In this document: positions 7,348 to 16,376 of the stretch, one piece after another
How the letters are laid out: each line of letters begins with the position of its first letter
Numbering within the stretch: position 1 is the first letter of the stretch
DNA from: a virus
Strand: one strand, 5' to 3'
Virus record (IMG/VR): IMGVR_UViG_3300033145_000528
Span: 1 to 52,485 of that record
DNA: 52,485 bases
Translations under genes and position numbers: made by a program
The notes under the pieces: model-generated
Told to the model about the DNA's origin: nothing
Database searches by the model: none
The model's input: only the letters and a program-made list of their open reading frames with translations

Positions 7348-8126
7348 TGCTTGAAATAAACAAAATATATCAGGGTGATTGTTTGGAATTAATGCCCGAG
7401 ATACCAGATAAAAGCATTGACATGATACTTGCTGATGTACCATATGGAACTACTGCCTGTAAGTGGGATACCATTATTCCCTTAGAACCAATGTGGGAAC
7501 AATTAAAGAGAGTTATTAAACTGAATGGGGCTATTGTAATGACAGCAAGCCAGCCTTTTACAACTACATTAATAAGTTCAAATATGAAAATGTTTAAGTA
7601 TGAGTGGATATGGATGAAAAGTCGTGCCGTAGGTTTTCCAAATGCTAAAAATAAACCAATGAATAAACACGAAAATGTGCTTATTTTTAGTAAGGGCGAT
7701 TGTGCAAATCGTTGCAAATTAAGAATGAATTATTATCCGCAGGAATTAATAGAAATTAATAAACAAGTAAATGGTATCAAGGTATGTAAAGGCGATGTTG
7801 ATGGACATGGTTTTGCCCGTCCTTCTCATAAAAAGAAACGAATACAGCAATATACAAATTTTCCAAATTCTATTTTGTCAATAGCTAATGTAGGGAATAC
7901 AGTTCACCCCACTCAAAAACCAGTTGCTCTTTTTGAATATCTGATTAAAACTTATACAAACGAAGGTGATACAGTTTTGGATTTTGTGATAGGCTCAGGC
8001 ACAACCGCAGTAGCCTGTATCCGTACAAATCGAAACTTCATCGGCATGGAATTAGACAAGAACTACTATGATATAGCGTGTAAACGTGTTGAGCAGGAAC
8101 TGGCACAAACAAAACTAAAACTCTAA
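7347..8126 (+). CDS. DNA adenine-N6 or cytosine-N4 methyltransferase, beta-type order
   Basis: A 259-residue DNA methyltransferase. The catalytic motif IV is DVPYG (residues 30-34; DPPY variant) near the N-terminus and the AdoMet-binding motif I is VLDFVIGSGTT near the C-terminus, preceded by HPTQKP. This order is typical of the beta class. It probably modifies phage DNA against host restriction. The gene is clearly more A/T-rich than its neighbours, which suggests separate acquisition. It is the last gene before the head promoters. Confidence 0.9.
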   Translation: MLEINKIYQGDCLELMPEIPDKSIDMILADVPYGTTACKWDTIIPLEPMWEQLKRVIKLNGAIVMTASQPFTTTLISSNMKMFKYEWIWMKSRAVGFPNAKNKPMNKHENVLIFSKGDCANRCKLRMNYYPQELIEINKQVNGIKVCKGDVDGHGFARPSHKKKRIQQYTNFPNSILSIANVGNTVHPTQKPVALFEYLIKTYTNEGDTVLDFVIGSGTTAVACIRTNRNFIGMELDKNYYDIACKRVEQELAQTKLKL

Positions 8127-8172
8127 TAAGGAGAAATCATAGCAATAACACATCACATCTCCCACATATAGT

Positions 8173-8211
8173 AAAAAAGTACTTGACATATTCTGTATAT
8201 TGACATATCAT
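8173..8211 (+). promoter_or_regulatory. Promoter P1a upstream of head genes
   Basis: Sigma70-type promoter: -35 TTGACA at 8183-8188, 17-nt spacer, -10 TATCAT at 8206-8211. The -35 box is part of AAAAAAGTACTTGACA (8173-8188), which recurs unchanged at 36879 and 41684. It lies in the 152-nt gap before the portal gene. Confidence 0.75.
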
Positions 8212-8227
8212 TCGGGGGACGTATCAT
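8200..8227 (+). promoter_or_regulatory. Second overlapping promoter P1b
   Basis: TTGACA at 8200-8205, 16-nt spacer and TATCAT at 8222-8227. It overlaps P1a and its -10 falls inside the first operator palindrome, so a repressor bound there would block it. Confidence 0.5.
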
Positions 8228-8263
8228 TTCGATACATTTTCTACGTGTATCATTTTAGTACAC
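8221..8263. promoter_or_regulatory. Pair of operator-like palindromes
   Basis: Two related dyads: GTATC-ATTTC-GATAC at 8221-8235 and GTGTA-TCATTTTAG-TACAC at 8245-8263. Both contain TATCATTT followed by a TACA-type arm, and their TATCATTT cores are 26 nt apart. They lie over and after the -10 boxes, as expected for repressor sites controlling late head genes. The protein that would bind them is unknown. Confidence 0.5.
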
Positions 8264-8278
8264 CCGGAGGTATGTTTA

Positions 8279-9544
8279 ATGAATATGCCTACAGTATTCG
8301 CCAACTTCATCGAAAAAGCCCACCACACAAAACAATATAAAGTTCTCGCTGACGAGGCTAATTTACTTACTCGCCAAGTTCGTATTCTTCAGGATGAAAT
8401 TCAGGCATCTACCGACATAACCACTAACACCAATATTACATTAAACAAACATTACACATCTTACGATAGCCAAGTTACTCAACTCGGCAAGCTCTATGAT
8501 AATATTGCTGATTGGGGATGTATGGTAACTAAGAACATCATTGATATACGTACTGCGTTTGCAGTAGGTAATGGGATTGATGTTAAGAAACGGGACGAAT
8601 TTAGAGGGTCGGCGGAAAGGGAACTGGAGTGGGTAACAGAATTTATGCGGTATAACAACCTCGACGAGGAGATGCCGCAGGAATACGCCAAGGAAGCCGA
8701 GATAGAGGGTAAGGTATTGCTGAGGTTCTTGGTGGACGAGGAAGCTAAAAATGTCCGTATTGTCCATGTACCTTGGAGACAATTCAAATACAAAATATAC
8801 ACGCCTCCTTTTGATTTCTTTGACTATACAAGGGCTGAATATATTGGTAGTGGTGAGGCTGGTATAAAATTTGACTTGAAGCCTGAGTGGTTTGTATATA
8901 AGCGATTTGGTGGGAGTGCGAGTAAAGTAAACGAAACACCCCCAAAAACTGCTTTTATCTTGCGTGAGATAGAGGACTTGGATAAGGCGATTTGGGACTG
9001 GCGTAAAATAAACAAACTATTTTCAGTACCCACACCCGTAATTTATTGCCCTGACAAGCGAACAGCCGGAGAAGTAAATACGCGGCTTGAGGCCATTAAT
9101 TGGCGTTTGGGTAAATTGTTAATACTTGGCGGGCTCAATGTAAAATTTGAGCTTGTAGGATGGAAAGGTGATGGATATACCACGCTTAAAGAGGAGACGC
9201 AAGCTCTCGTCAAGACTATATCTGGCACTACTGGCATACCTGTCCATTTCTTTGGGTATCCAGAACTTTTATCAAATCGTGATACTGCCGAGAATTTATC
9301 CGAATTAATAGCTTTGTCTACAAGTAAAGAACGGCGCACATGGATAGGCACATATGAAGAGGTATTCCAGAAAGCTATGGTGATATATAATACAGCGTTT
9401 GAGACTAATCTCAATCCTATGGCTATCGATGCCACTATCAAAGAAACCAACATGGGTAAGGAAAATGAAACAGTATCTAACAGCAACAGTACAAGCACTG
9501 AACAGGAATCAAATAGAGGGAATAATAGACCCTCTGAGACTTGA
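8279..9544 (+). CDS. Portal protein
   Basis: A 421-residue protein with the length and build of a siphovirus portal: an N-terminal helical part, then alternating sheet and helix with a conserved middle (VPWRQFKYKIY), and a C-terminal helical region containing TGIPVHFFGYPELLSNRDTAENL, here given only as a landmark around residue 320. The tail is Ser/Thr/Asn-rich. It forms the packaging ring at the head vertex, fitting its place after terminase. GGAGG lies 8 nt before the ATG. Confidence 0.85.
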   Translation: MNMPTVFANFIEKAHHTKQYKVLADEANLLTRQVRILQDEIQASTDITTNTNITLNKHYTSYDSQVTQLGKLYDNIADWGCMVTKNIIDIRTAFAVGNGIDVKKRDEFRGSAERELEWVTEFMRYNNLDEEMPQEYAKEAEIEGKVLLRFLVDEEAKNVRIVHVPWRQFKYKIYTPPFDFFDYTRAEYIGSGEAGIKFDLKPEWFVYKRFGGSASKVNETPPKTAFILREIEDLDKAIWDWRKINKLFSVPTPVIYCPDKRTAGEVNTRLEAINWRLGKLLILGGLNVKFELVGWKGDGYTTLKEETQALVKTISGTTGIPVHFFGYPELLSNRDTAENLSELIALSTSKERRTWIGTYEEVFQKAMVIYNTAFETNLNPMAIDATIKETNMGKENETVSNSNSTSTEQESNRGNNRPSET

Positions 9545-10688
9545 GCAGTTAAAAGCTAAAGACCCCAATCCCGACATTAGAGTATATAGTGTGGGGCATG
9601 AGGGTGCAGCCAATCTGCACTTGCCTGGCATTGGCAAGAAAACATTTACATGGATACAGGCAGCCGTTCAATGGGTGGCGGATAAGCTTAATATCGGGAC
9701 TGCTGTATTCAATCAACATGACCCTAATACAAACGCCCATAAAGGGCGTATACAAATAGGTGAAGTCGTTGGCAAAGCCGTGAGGCATATAGGCGGCCGT
9801 CTTAACACACTCGCAGCCATCTATATCAAACCAGAGTTTAAGTCCAGACCCTTAGACGTGGCAAGTATAGAAGCAGACATTGAGTATGCACAGGACGGAT
9901 CTCAGGCATGGCCGACTGCTATCAATAACGTGTCGGGAGTGGCATTAGGTACTTCTGGCATTGACATCCCTGGATTTCCAGGTGCAACCCTTCTTGGCGC
10001 AGTACAGGCTTATGTGCAAGCGTTTGGAAGTGAACTAAAGGAGAAACCAATGAACTTGTCCGAAGTGAAACAAGCAGTGAAGGAGTTAGGTCTGAATCCA
10101 TCGCAGATATTTGATGTCAGCGATATTTTGTTAGATTCAAAGGTTGAGGAAAAGGTCAGAGAAGGAAAAACTAATCTTCAGAAGGGTGCGGAGCGTATCC
10201 AGAAAGAGATTGACAGTGCAAGGGACAAAATTGCGAAATTGGAGAACGAAAAGGCAGACTCAGACAAAAAGCTGCAACAATTCCAAATGCAATCCAAGAG
10301 TAGCACACTTATTGATACCTTGCTTGTTGACAAAGAACTCGATGATAAAGCAAAGGCATTTGTCAAACGCAATCTCAAGAATTTCAATACCACTGCCACC
10401 GATGAAGATGAATTGAAATCCGAGCTTAATAAATTTGTAGAAACCACTAGCAAAGAATATCAAGAATTAGCAAAAGACGTATTCGGGGTAGACATGACTA
10501 AAACCGAAGACCCCAACCAGTTTAAGCTGCCTGATGAATTTACAGTTGGTGGGCAGAAACAGATTAATACCAATTCCCAGACTCAAATTCCTGCCACTCG
10601 TGAGGGTGTGTTACGAACCGAAATGAACCCAGATGTCAACCCTTTAATTCCCGGTGGGAAAGCTGCTCAAGAAGCGCTGAGGACGTAA
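9465..10688 (+). CDS. Capsid assembly protein: probable maturation protease plus scaffold
   Basis: A 407-residue protein. The first ~200 residues form a compact domain with conserved-looking HEGAANLHLPG and GEVVGKAV segments; the C-terminal half is a charged coiled coil (KLENEKADSDKKLQQFQ) followed by a loop-rich tail. Position between portal and decoration protein, and the two-part layout, match phage protease-scaffold fusions, though I see no certain catalytic set. An upstream in-frame ATG at 9399 lies deep in the portal gene; 9465 follows TAAGGA and is preferred. It overlaps the portal end by 80 nt. Confidence 0.6.
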   Translation: MKQYLTATVQALNRNQIEGIIDPLRLEQLKAKDPNPDIRVYSVGHEGAANLHLPGIGKKTFTWIQAAVQWVADKLNIGTAVFNQHDPNTNAHKGRIQIGEVVGKAVRHIGGRLNTLAAIYIKPEFKSRPLDVASIEADIEYAQDGSQAWPTAINNVSGVALGTSGIDIPGFPGATLLGAVQAYVQAFGSELKEKPMNLSEVKQAVKELGLNPSQIFDVSDILLDSKVEEKVREGKTNLQKGAERIQKEIDSARDKIAKLENEKADSDKKLQQFQMQSKSSTLIDTLLVDKELDDKAKAFVKRNLKNFNTTATDEDELKSELNKFVETTSKEYQELAKDVFGVDMTKTEDPNQFKLPDEFTVGGQKQINTNSQTQIPATREGVLRTEMNPDVNPLIPGGKAAQEALRT

Positions 10689-10704
10689 ATAAGGGAAAGC
10701 TATT

Positions 10705-11091
10705 ATGGCTAAAACATTATTTAAGTTACATTCGTCCACATTCAATGATCCCTATGCAGTACTGGAGTTTACTGCTGCTACTGATTATACAGCAGGAGAT
10801 ATGATAGCTCTGGAGGATATTGTAGGGGTTATTGTAAACACAGTAAGTTCTGGTGGCCAGGCTGTACTTGTTTATGAGGCTGCGTGGATTGATGTTCCGT
10901 GTGCGGAAGTAACGTCAGGTAATCTCGCAAATTACGCCGAAGGGTGTAAAGTGTATTTCGATGCCGCTGATGAAGAGGTTAATACCGATTCCAGTGGTAA
11001 TACACTATGCGGAATCGTAAAGGTCCAACCCGCAGTAGGGGATGAGACCGTTGAAATTCATCTCATGGGTGCCCTCGGCATCGTATCCTAA
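10705..11091 (+). CDS. Head decoration protein, DUF2190 family
   Basis: A 128-residue protein with the DUF2190 pattern: an opening strand, YTAGDMIALEDIVGVIV, an AWIDVPCAEV strand, a KVYFDA turn and GNTLCGIVK near the C-terminus. Members are small capsid cement proteins placed just before the major capsid gene, as here. AAGGGAAAG precedes the ATG. Confidence 0.8.
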   Translation: MAKTLFKLHSSTFNDPYAVLEFTAATDYTAGDMIALEDIVGVIVNTVSSGGQAVLVYEAAWIDVPCAEVTSGNLANYAEGCKVYFDAADEEVNTDSSGNTLCGIVKVQPAVGDETVEIHLMGALGIVS

Positions 11092-11102
11092 AGGAGAGTG
11101 TA

Positions 11103-12155
11103 ATGAGAGGCAAAATTATCTCTGATTGGGCGCTTGTCGAGAAAATGGGTGGTATTGATAACCCTAAAGTATCCCATGCGCTTAGAGGGGCGTTAAACCG
11201 CTTCCTCGTAGAACCTAACAGTACACCATACAAGGCTGCGGCACAGGCATTCGCGAATACAGGTGATGTGAATACCGCACGGTCAGCCCTCATCCAGGCT
11301 TTCGGCACATCAGGTGATTTTCCCACCAGTGTGCTTGAGGTTTTGGATAAATATCGTCTCACTACCTATTTTGACACCGGTTACGAGCAAATATTTGACA
11401 TGATGGACATGAGAGGGTCGAATCGTAATGGATTTGATATTCTTGATGTTGATTCTGGTCTTACGTTTGCTAAAGTACCCGTAGGTCAAAAAGCCCAAAT
11501 ATACAAGATGTCTGGCACAAAAGCACATGTCACTCTTGATCAGTATGGTGGTGGGCTTGGTTGGTCGAGACTTTTGTTCGATGATAAGGAATATTGGACT
11601 ATTGAGGATAATGCTATATTCTTTAGGAATAAAGCGTACAGCTCCAAAGCTCAAAATTTCTATACTTTACTCGATAATGTAGACGCAACCTATGACCTTG
11701 CGTGGCAGGCTGTAACTGGTTCTATACCCGATACCAATGAAAATTATGTGCCTATCCGTGATATTAACACAATCAACAAAGCGTGTGAGAATATCTTGAT
11801 ACGGCTCAAAGACCTTGGTATGGGCATAACACCTGCAAGCGAATTTATCATACTTACTCCTATCCAGCTTGTCGGCAGAATACGGAGAGCATTGGGTATG
11901 GTGCAACAACCATTTGCAGGCAGTACCACGCAATTGAACTACAATGTTAGACCAATATACACTATGATGACGGAATCCAGCACCGAATACTATGTGGTAT
12001 TCCCCAAGCACAAAATCAAAGGGGCTATCCGTCAGGATTTGACTATATTCAGTGACTTTGACATTGAGTCTTACACTGATATAGCAGTCGGCTGGCAACG
12101 TTATGGTGGTGCAATTGGTGAAACTAAACAAATCGTGCGTTGCTCAACATCTTAA
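11103..12155 (+). CDS. Major capsid protein
   Basis: A 350-residue protein directly after the decoration gene, behind AAAGGAGAG. Its length, place and mixed sheet/helix sequence fit a HK97-fold capsid protein of the type without a long N-terminal delta domain. A strong hairpin follows the stop, as is common after highly expressed capsid genes. Confidence 0.85.
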   Translation: MRGKIISDWALVEKMGGIDNPKVSHALRGALNRFLVEPNSTPYKAAAQAFANTGDVNTARSALIQAFGTSGDFPTSVLEVLDKYRLTTYFDTGYEQIFDMMDMRGSNRNGFDILDVDSGLTFAKVPVGQKAQIYKMSGTKAHVTLDQYGGGLGWSRLLFDDKEYWTIEDNAIFFRNKAYSSKAQNFYTLLDNVDATYDLAWQAVTGSIPDTNENYVPIRDINTINKACENILIRLKDLGMGITPASEFIILTPIQLVGRIRRALGMVQQPFAGSTTQLNYNVRPIYTMMTESSTEYYVVFPKHKIKGAIRQDLTIFSDFDIESYTDIAVGWQRYGGAIGETKQIVRCSTS

Positions 12156-12180
12156 TTACCATCCCAGCAACGTCGCCCGG

Positions 12181-12208
12181 TGGGGGAGTGTTCCCAGGCA
12201 TTCCCCCA
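12181..12208 (+). terminator. Hairpin after capsid gene
   Basis: TGGGGGAGTG pairs with CATTCCCCCA (10 bp including one G-U) around an 8-nt loop. There is no T-run after it, so it may be a partial terminator or an mRNA-stabilising hairpin that sets capsid transcript levels above those of the glycan cassette downstream. Confidence 0.65.
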
Positions 12209-12227
12209 TTAAATAAATAGGCAAGAC

Positions 12228-14645
12228 ATGTTAAGAATGACTGATATACCAAAGAAGAGACGAATATTGACACCCAAAGAAGAGGCTATCAAAAATGAGG
12301 CGCAGTCCAAGAAAACATTAGTCACTATGAGCAGTTTGCCCAAAAAACCACGAGGTAGAGTACCGTTAAATCAACAGGTGTTCGTAGTGCCCACGCCATC
12401 CAAGATCCTCAGCATGAGTGATTTGACTAAACGCAGAAAACTCTTACGACATATAGAAAGACAAGCAAGAAAGAACCGTGCAAATACACATAGTTATGGT
12501 GCGGTTACCATGGGTCCAAAAATATTTGCCGATTATGTTTCTAATGGCGCATGGAAAGGCAGAAGATGTTTTATTGTTGGGGGAGGTCCAAGTATTAAAA
12601 ATCTGGACTTGAGTTTATTGAAAAGCGAGTTAACAATCGGCATTAACAGGGCATATGAGTTATTAGATCCGAGTATACTGTTTGGAGTGGATGGTCAGAT
12701 GTGGGGATGGGTAGAACAAGGCAAATTTGGTGAGGAATCCAAGCGTAAATTTAGGGAATATAAGGGATACAAAGTCTGGATGGCGTTGCATAAGATGTTC
12801 CCATCGGACTTTTATCTTATAGAGGTGGATGACAATGCAGGATATAGGATAGGGACAACTAACAGGTTAGCATTCAAGAACAACGGCGGATACGGAGCAA
12901 TTAATTTGGCAGCAGCGTTAGGAGCCAATCCCATATATTTACTTGGCTATGATATGCGGGGTACCAAGCAGGGTAAACAGAAATGGTGGCATGACGGGTA
13001 TCCAGTCGATTATGGCGAGGATGTGTATAAAGGATATATTAAAGAAATAAACAATTTCGCGCCAATATTGAGAAAAGCAGGGTTCGAGGTTGTTAATCTT
13101 AACCCTAAATCAGCTTTGAAATGTTTTACATTTGGTAAATATAGTGAAGTTGTGAAGAAGAAACCCGTTATACCAGTGGATGCTATACAATCAATGGAAA
13201 GACCCGGCACGATTACAGCTATTACACCCACAGGGGATAGACCATTGGCATTCGCACTTTGTAAACACTGGATGGAAATGCAAACACAGAGGCCTGACCA
13301 ATGGATAGTTGTGGACGACGGGAAGGTGCCATTGAAGCCATCCCCCATGATGGACTATATACGGCGAGTACCAACATCACGAGATCCAAAGCATACATTA
13401 AGTGTTAATTTAAAGACCGCTTTGCCTCATATTAAGGGGAGTAAAGTACTGATTATGGAGGATGACGAGTATTATGCACCAAACTACATAGAAGCTATGG
13501 CAAAAGAGCTGGACACCTCTGAAGTGGTTGGGATAATGCAGGCAAAATATTACCATTTGCCGTCAGGCGGGTATGTGCAGATTGGCAACACAGCACATGC
13601 TTCCCTTGCCCAGACTGGGTTTAAAAACTCGTTCGTGCCGAAGTTACGTCAAATAATCGACCATGACAAGAATATCGACTATATAGATATGCAAATGTGG
13701 TATAAGTCTATGGCGGAGCATAAAGCCCATTTGTTTTCGGATAAGCAGAAATCCTTGTACGTCGGGATAAAAGGAATGCCAGGCAGGAAAGGTATAGGAC
13801 AAGGACACAACCCAAAATTGTATGGTAAGCACATTGACAGCGATAGAAAAGTGTTGAGAGAATGGATGCCAAATGATTATAAGGTGTATTTGGATGTGCT
13901 TAACGGCAAACTTAATGATACGAATTGTGCCACATACTTTCCGCAAATAACTGGGATAACAGTTTGCTGCAATACCAAAGACCTCATACAGAGGTCGTAT
14001 GAGTCGATAAGAAAATTTCATCCAGATATGCCCATAATCATAGTTGACGGGTCTAACACAAACAACCCATGCGCAAAATATGTAATGAGCTTAAAATCCG
14101 ATATTACGACCGTGATACAAACCAGATATAACATAGGGCATGGAAGGGGCATGTGCTTGGGTATAGATCACGCCAGAACACCATATGCGTTGATATTTGA
14201 TAGTGATATTGAATTGTTAAAGTCCCCTGTAAATGATATGATGGCTGAGATGGAGCCCGATACATTCGGGATAGGCTACATAGAGCACACTGATTTTGAT
14301 GGATATGGCATCGGAGCCAGGGTAGGTCATATAGGGGAGGATATGCCCTACCTACATCCATATTTCCAATTGATTTGCATCGCTAGTTATCGTAAATATC
14401 ATCCATATGTACATCATGGGGCACCATGTTATCTTACCATGCTCGATATTTACAAGCGGGGACTGTCGGATAAGGTGTTGAAAAGTTTTCCCGGGTTGGG
14501 CCACAGCGCTGGAAAAGATTATGGATGGGAGGGTAAACCAAGAAAGTATGTACGCCACGATGTGAGAGGGACAAGAAATGAACGTAAGAAACGTGGATTG
14601 CAGGAAATAGAGGGAAATTGGGTAAAAAATAAAGGATTGATATGA
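12228..14645 (+). CDS. Three-domain glycan protein: MptE/DUF115-like domain plus two GT-A glycosyltransferases
   Basis: An 805-residue protein. After a basic N-terminal tail (1-90) comes a Rossmann-like domain with FIVGGGPS (115-122) and LFGVDGQMW, resembling the DUF115/MptE-like family linked to glycosyltransfer. A second domain starts at ITAITPTGDR (~329) and has MEDDEYY (410-416) as a DxD-type metal site. A third starts at ITGITVCCNTKD (~574) with IIVDGSN and FDSD (657-660), a GT2-like fold. It probably transfers one or more sugars to a virion or cell-surface acceptor. It starts the six-gene glycan cassette. The start codon has only a weak ribosome site. Confidence 0.75.
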   Translation: MLRMTDIPKKRRILTPKEEAIKNEAQSKKTLVTMSSLPKKPRGRVPLNQQVFVVPTPSKILSMSDLTKRRKLLRHIERQARKNRANTHSYGAVTMGPKIFADYVSNGAWKGRRCFIVGGGPSIKNLDLSLLKSELTIGINRAYELLDPSILFGVDGQMWGWVEQGKFGEESKRKFREYKGYKVWMALHKMFPSDFYLIEVDDNAGYRIGTTNRLAFKNNGGYGAINLAAALGANPIYLLGYDMRGTKQGKQKWWHDGYPVDYGEDVYKGYIKEINNFAPILRKAGFEVVNLNPKSALKCFTFGKYSEVVKKKPVIPVDAIQSMERPGTITAITPTGDRPLAFALCKHWMEMQTQRPDQWIVVDDGKVPLKPSPMMDYIRRVPTSRDPKHTLSVNLKTALPHIKGSKVLIMEDDEYYAPNYIEAMAKELDTSEVVGIMQAKYYHLPSGGYVQIGNTAHASLAQTGFKNSFVPKLRQIIDHDKNIDYIDMQMWYKSMAEHKAHLFSDKQKSLYVGIKGMPGRKGIGQGHNPKLYGKHIDSDRKVLREWMPNDYKVYLDVLNGKLNDTNCATYFPQITGITVCCNTKDLIQRSYESIRKFHPDMPIIIVDGSNTNNPCAKYVMSLKSDITTVIQTRYNIGHGRGMCLGIDHARTPYALIFDSDIELLKSPVNDMMAEMEPDTFGIGYIEHTDFDGYGIGARVGHIGEDMPYLHPYFQLICIASYRKYHPYVHHGAPCYLTMLDIYKRGLSDKVLKSFPGLGHSAGKDYGWEGKPRKYVRHDVRGTRNERKKRGLQEIEGNWVKNKGLI

Positions 14646-15226
14646 AAACGCTATGTATTGTAACAAGATGCCACCCTAAAAGACCAAATATGCTAAAAAT
14701 ATGTGTCGGTTCTGTTAAAAGGCAAACAGGCAACGATTATACCCATTTATTGGTGAAATCAGACAAAACTGAGAATGGGTATGGGGTGGCTAAGGCAAAT
14801 GAAGCTATAAGCACCATTAAAATAAAGGACGCTAAGTACGTTATGGTGCTTGATGATGATGACTTTTTTATAGATTACACTTTTGTAGATACTCTTAAGA
14901 AAATAGCCGATAAATCAGCACCAGATATTGTAATGTTTAAGGGCGTTATACCGCCATACGGTATATTGCCTCAGGGTGAATACTGGAAGAAACCACCAGT
15001 GAGGGGGAAAATAGGGTCATTTTGTTTCGCAGTGAGTATGGAGTTGTGGAATAAGTATGTAGAGTTTTGGCGTCCGAGTGATGGCTATGTTGCTATGAGC
15101 GATTTTACGTTTATCAGGGAATGTTACAAGAATACAGAAAGCATAACGTGGATGGATAAAGTAGTAGCGTGTACGCAATTTGGAGCAAGTAGGGGGAGAG
15201 GCGAATGTCAAATTGCTCAGTCGTAA
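14642..15226 (+). CDS. GT-A glycosyltransferase
   Basis: A 194-residue protein with an N-terminal Rossmann-like start (TLCIVTRCHPKRP), a strand leading to an acidic metal motif LDDDDFF (70-76) and a later FCFAVSMELW segment typical of GT2 enzymes. Shorter than usual GT2 proteins (about 230-300), so it may be minimal or act with its neighbours. Overlaps the previous stop by four bases and the next gene by 22. Confidence 0.75.
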   Translation: MKTLCIVTRCHPKRPNMLKICVGSVKRQTGNDYTHLLVKSDKTENGYGVAKANEAISTIKIKDAKYVMVLDDDDFFIDYTFVDTLKKIADKSAPDIVMFKGVIPPYGILPQGEYWKKPPVRGKIGSFCFAVSMELWNKYVEFWRPSDGYVAMSDFTFIRECYKNTESITWMDKVVACTQFGASRGRGECQIAQS

Positions 15227-15846
15227 TACCTACATATAGGCGATTAGGTACGCTTGAAGAGGTACTAAAAGGGTGGTTGGAGCAAACCGATGATGTATGG
15301 TTGGCGGATTCGTCCAATAAGTTTGAGACCAGTTTGCCCATCAATCATGTGAGATTTAATCCCGACCCTGGTAATATGAATAGACATGCAATAGCGTTAT
15401 TGACTCACGGAGATTTTGTCATTAAGGCGGATGATGATGTCGTGCCATTGCCAGGACTTGGCGAGGATTTAGTAGCTGGGTCTGTTAAGAACGATGGGAT
15501 AGTTGGTATACATGGCAGGACATTTAAGGGTGAGAATTACTACGGCGATACGGTATGCTATTCAGCGGCGAAGATTGATAAGCCGATTAAGGTGGATTTT
15601 GTTGGTATTATAACATGCTCACCCAGAAAATATCTGGCATTTGATTTGAAGGGGTGCCTGACGCCAATTGAGGATGTATTCTGGCAAATGGGGGCATTCC
15701 CGAATGTGAATAAGTACGTGGTGCCTACCCGAAATTATCGGCAATTACTCACGTCAGAAGACAATAATTGCTTGTTCTATAACAAGAAGGCACGCAAACA
15801 GCGTATGAGGTATTGTCGTGAATGGTACAGGAGTATGCACAGATGA
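15205..15846 (+). CDS. GT-A glycosyltransferase
   Basis: A 213-residue GT2-like protein opening with SVVIPTYRRLGTLEEVL, the standard nucleotide-sugar-binding start, and carrying KADDDVVPLPG (DDD at 76-78) as metal-binding DxD. The end is strongly basic. GGGGAGAGG is a good ribosome site. Third glycosyltransferase gene of the cassette. Confidence 0.82.
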   Translation: MSNCSVVIPTYRRLGTLEEVLKGWLEQTDDVWLADSSNKFETSLPINHVRFNPDPGNMNRHAIALLTHGDFVIKADDDVVPLPGLGEDLVAGSVKNDGIVGIHGRTFKGENYYGDTVCYSAAKIDKPIKVDFVGIITCSPRKYLAFDLKGCLTPIEDVFWQMGAFPNVNKYVVPTRNYRQLLTSEDNNCLFYNKKARKQRMRYCREWYRSMHR

Positions 15847-16376
15847 CAGCAGAAGAATACATAACACAGCATTGGATACCAAATAGGACTTGGGAACATC
15901 TTGGGTGGGCAAAACATCAGAAAAGGCTAAGACTGTGTACCGAGCCGTTAATAGGTACTACATTCGCTGATGTCGGTTGTGCGTGTGGGCACTCCACCAA
16001 GATAATGCAAGGATTTAAGAACGGAACATGGCATGGGGTAGACTTCTCGGAAACTGCCATAAAAATGGCAAGGGAATTGTTCCCCGAACTGACATTTTCT
16101 GTGGGACTTGATGGGGCGATATTTGATTCAATAGTCTGTTCTGAAGTTATTGAGCATGTGGAGGATAATGAAGCGTTTATAGGTTCTTTGATAAAAGCAA
16201 CAAAACATGTCCTACTATTAACCACACCGGCAACCAATGTTGACGATCCTGGACACCTGAGGTTGTATAATTTGGGTATGCTAACCGAATTAGTACAAAA
16301 ATACGGGGATTTCAATATTAGGACTGAGGATGGGTATTATTACATCATTGTTAGGAAGGATGAGCAAAATGGTTAA
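15843..16376 (+). CDS. Class I SAM-dependent methyltransferase
   Basis: A 177-residue protein with motif I DVGCACGHS (43-51), an acidic strand end GVDFSE, and SEVIEHVED (motif IV region), as in methyltransferases acting on small molecules or glycans. Within a sugar cassette it probably O-methylates a sugar. I chose ATG 15843, which overlaps the previous stop (ATGA), over 15822. Confidence 0.82.
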   Translation: MTAEEYITQHWIPNRTWEHLGWAKHQKRLRLCTEPLIGTTFADVGCACGHSTKIMQGFKNGTWHGVDFSETAIKMARELFPELTFSVGLDGAIFDSIVCSEVIEHVEDNEAFIGSLIKATKHVLLLTTPATNVDDPGHLRLYNLGMLTELVQKYGDFNIRTEDGYYYIIVRKDEQNG

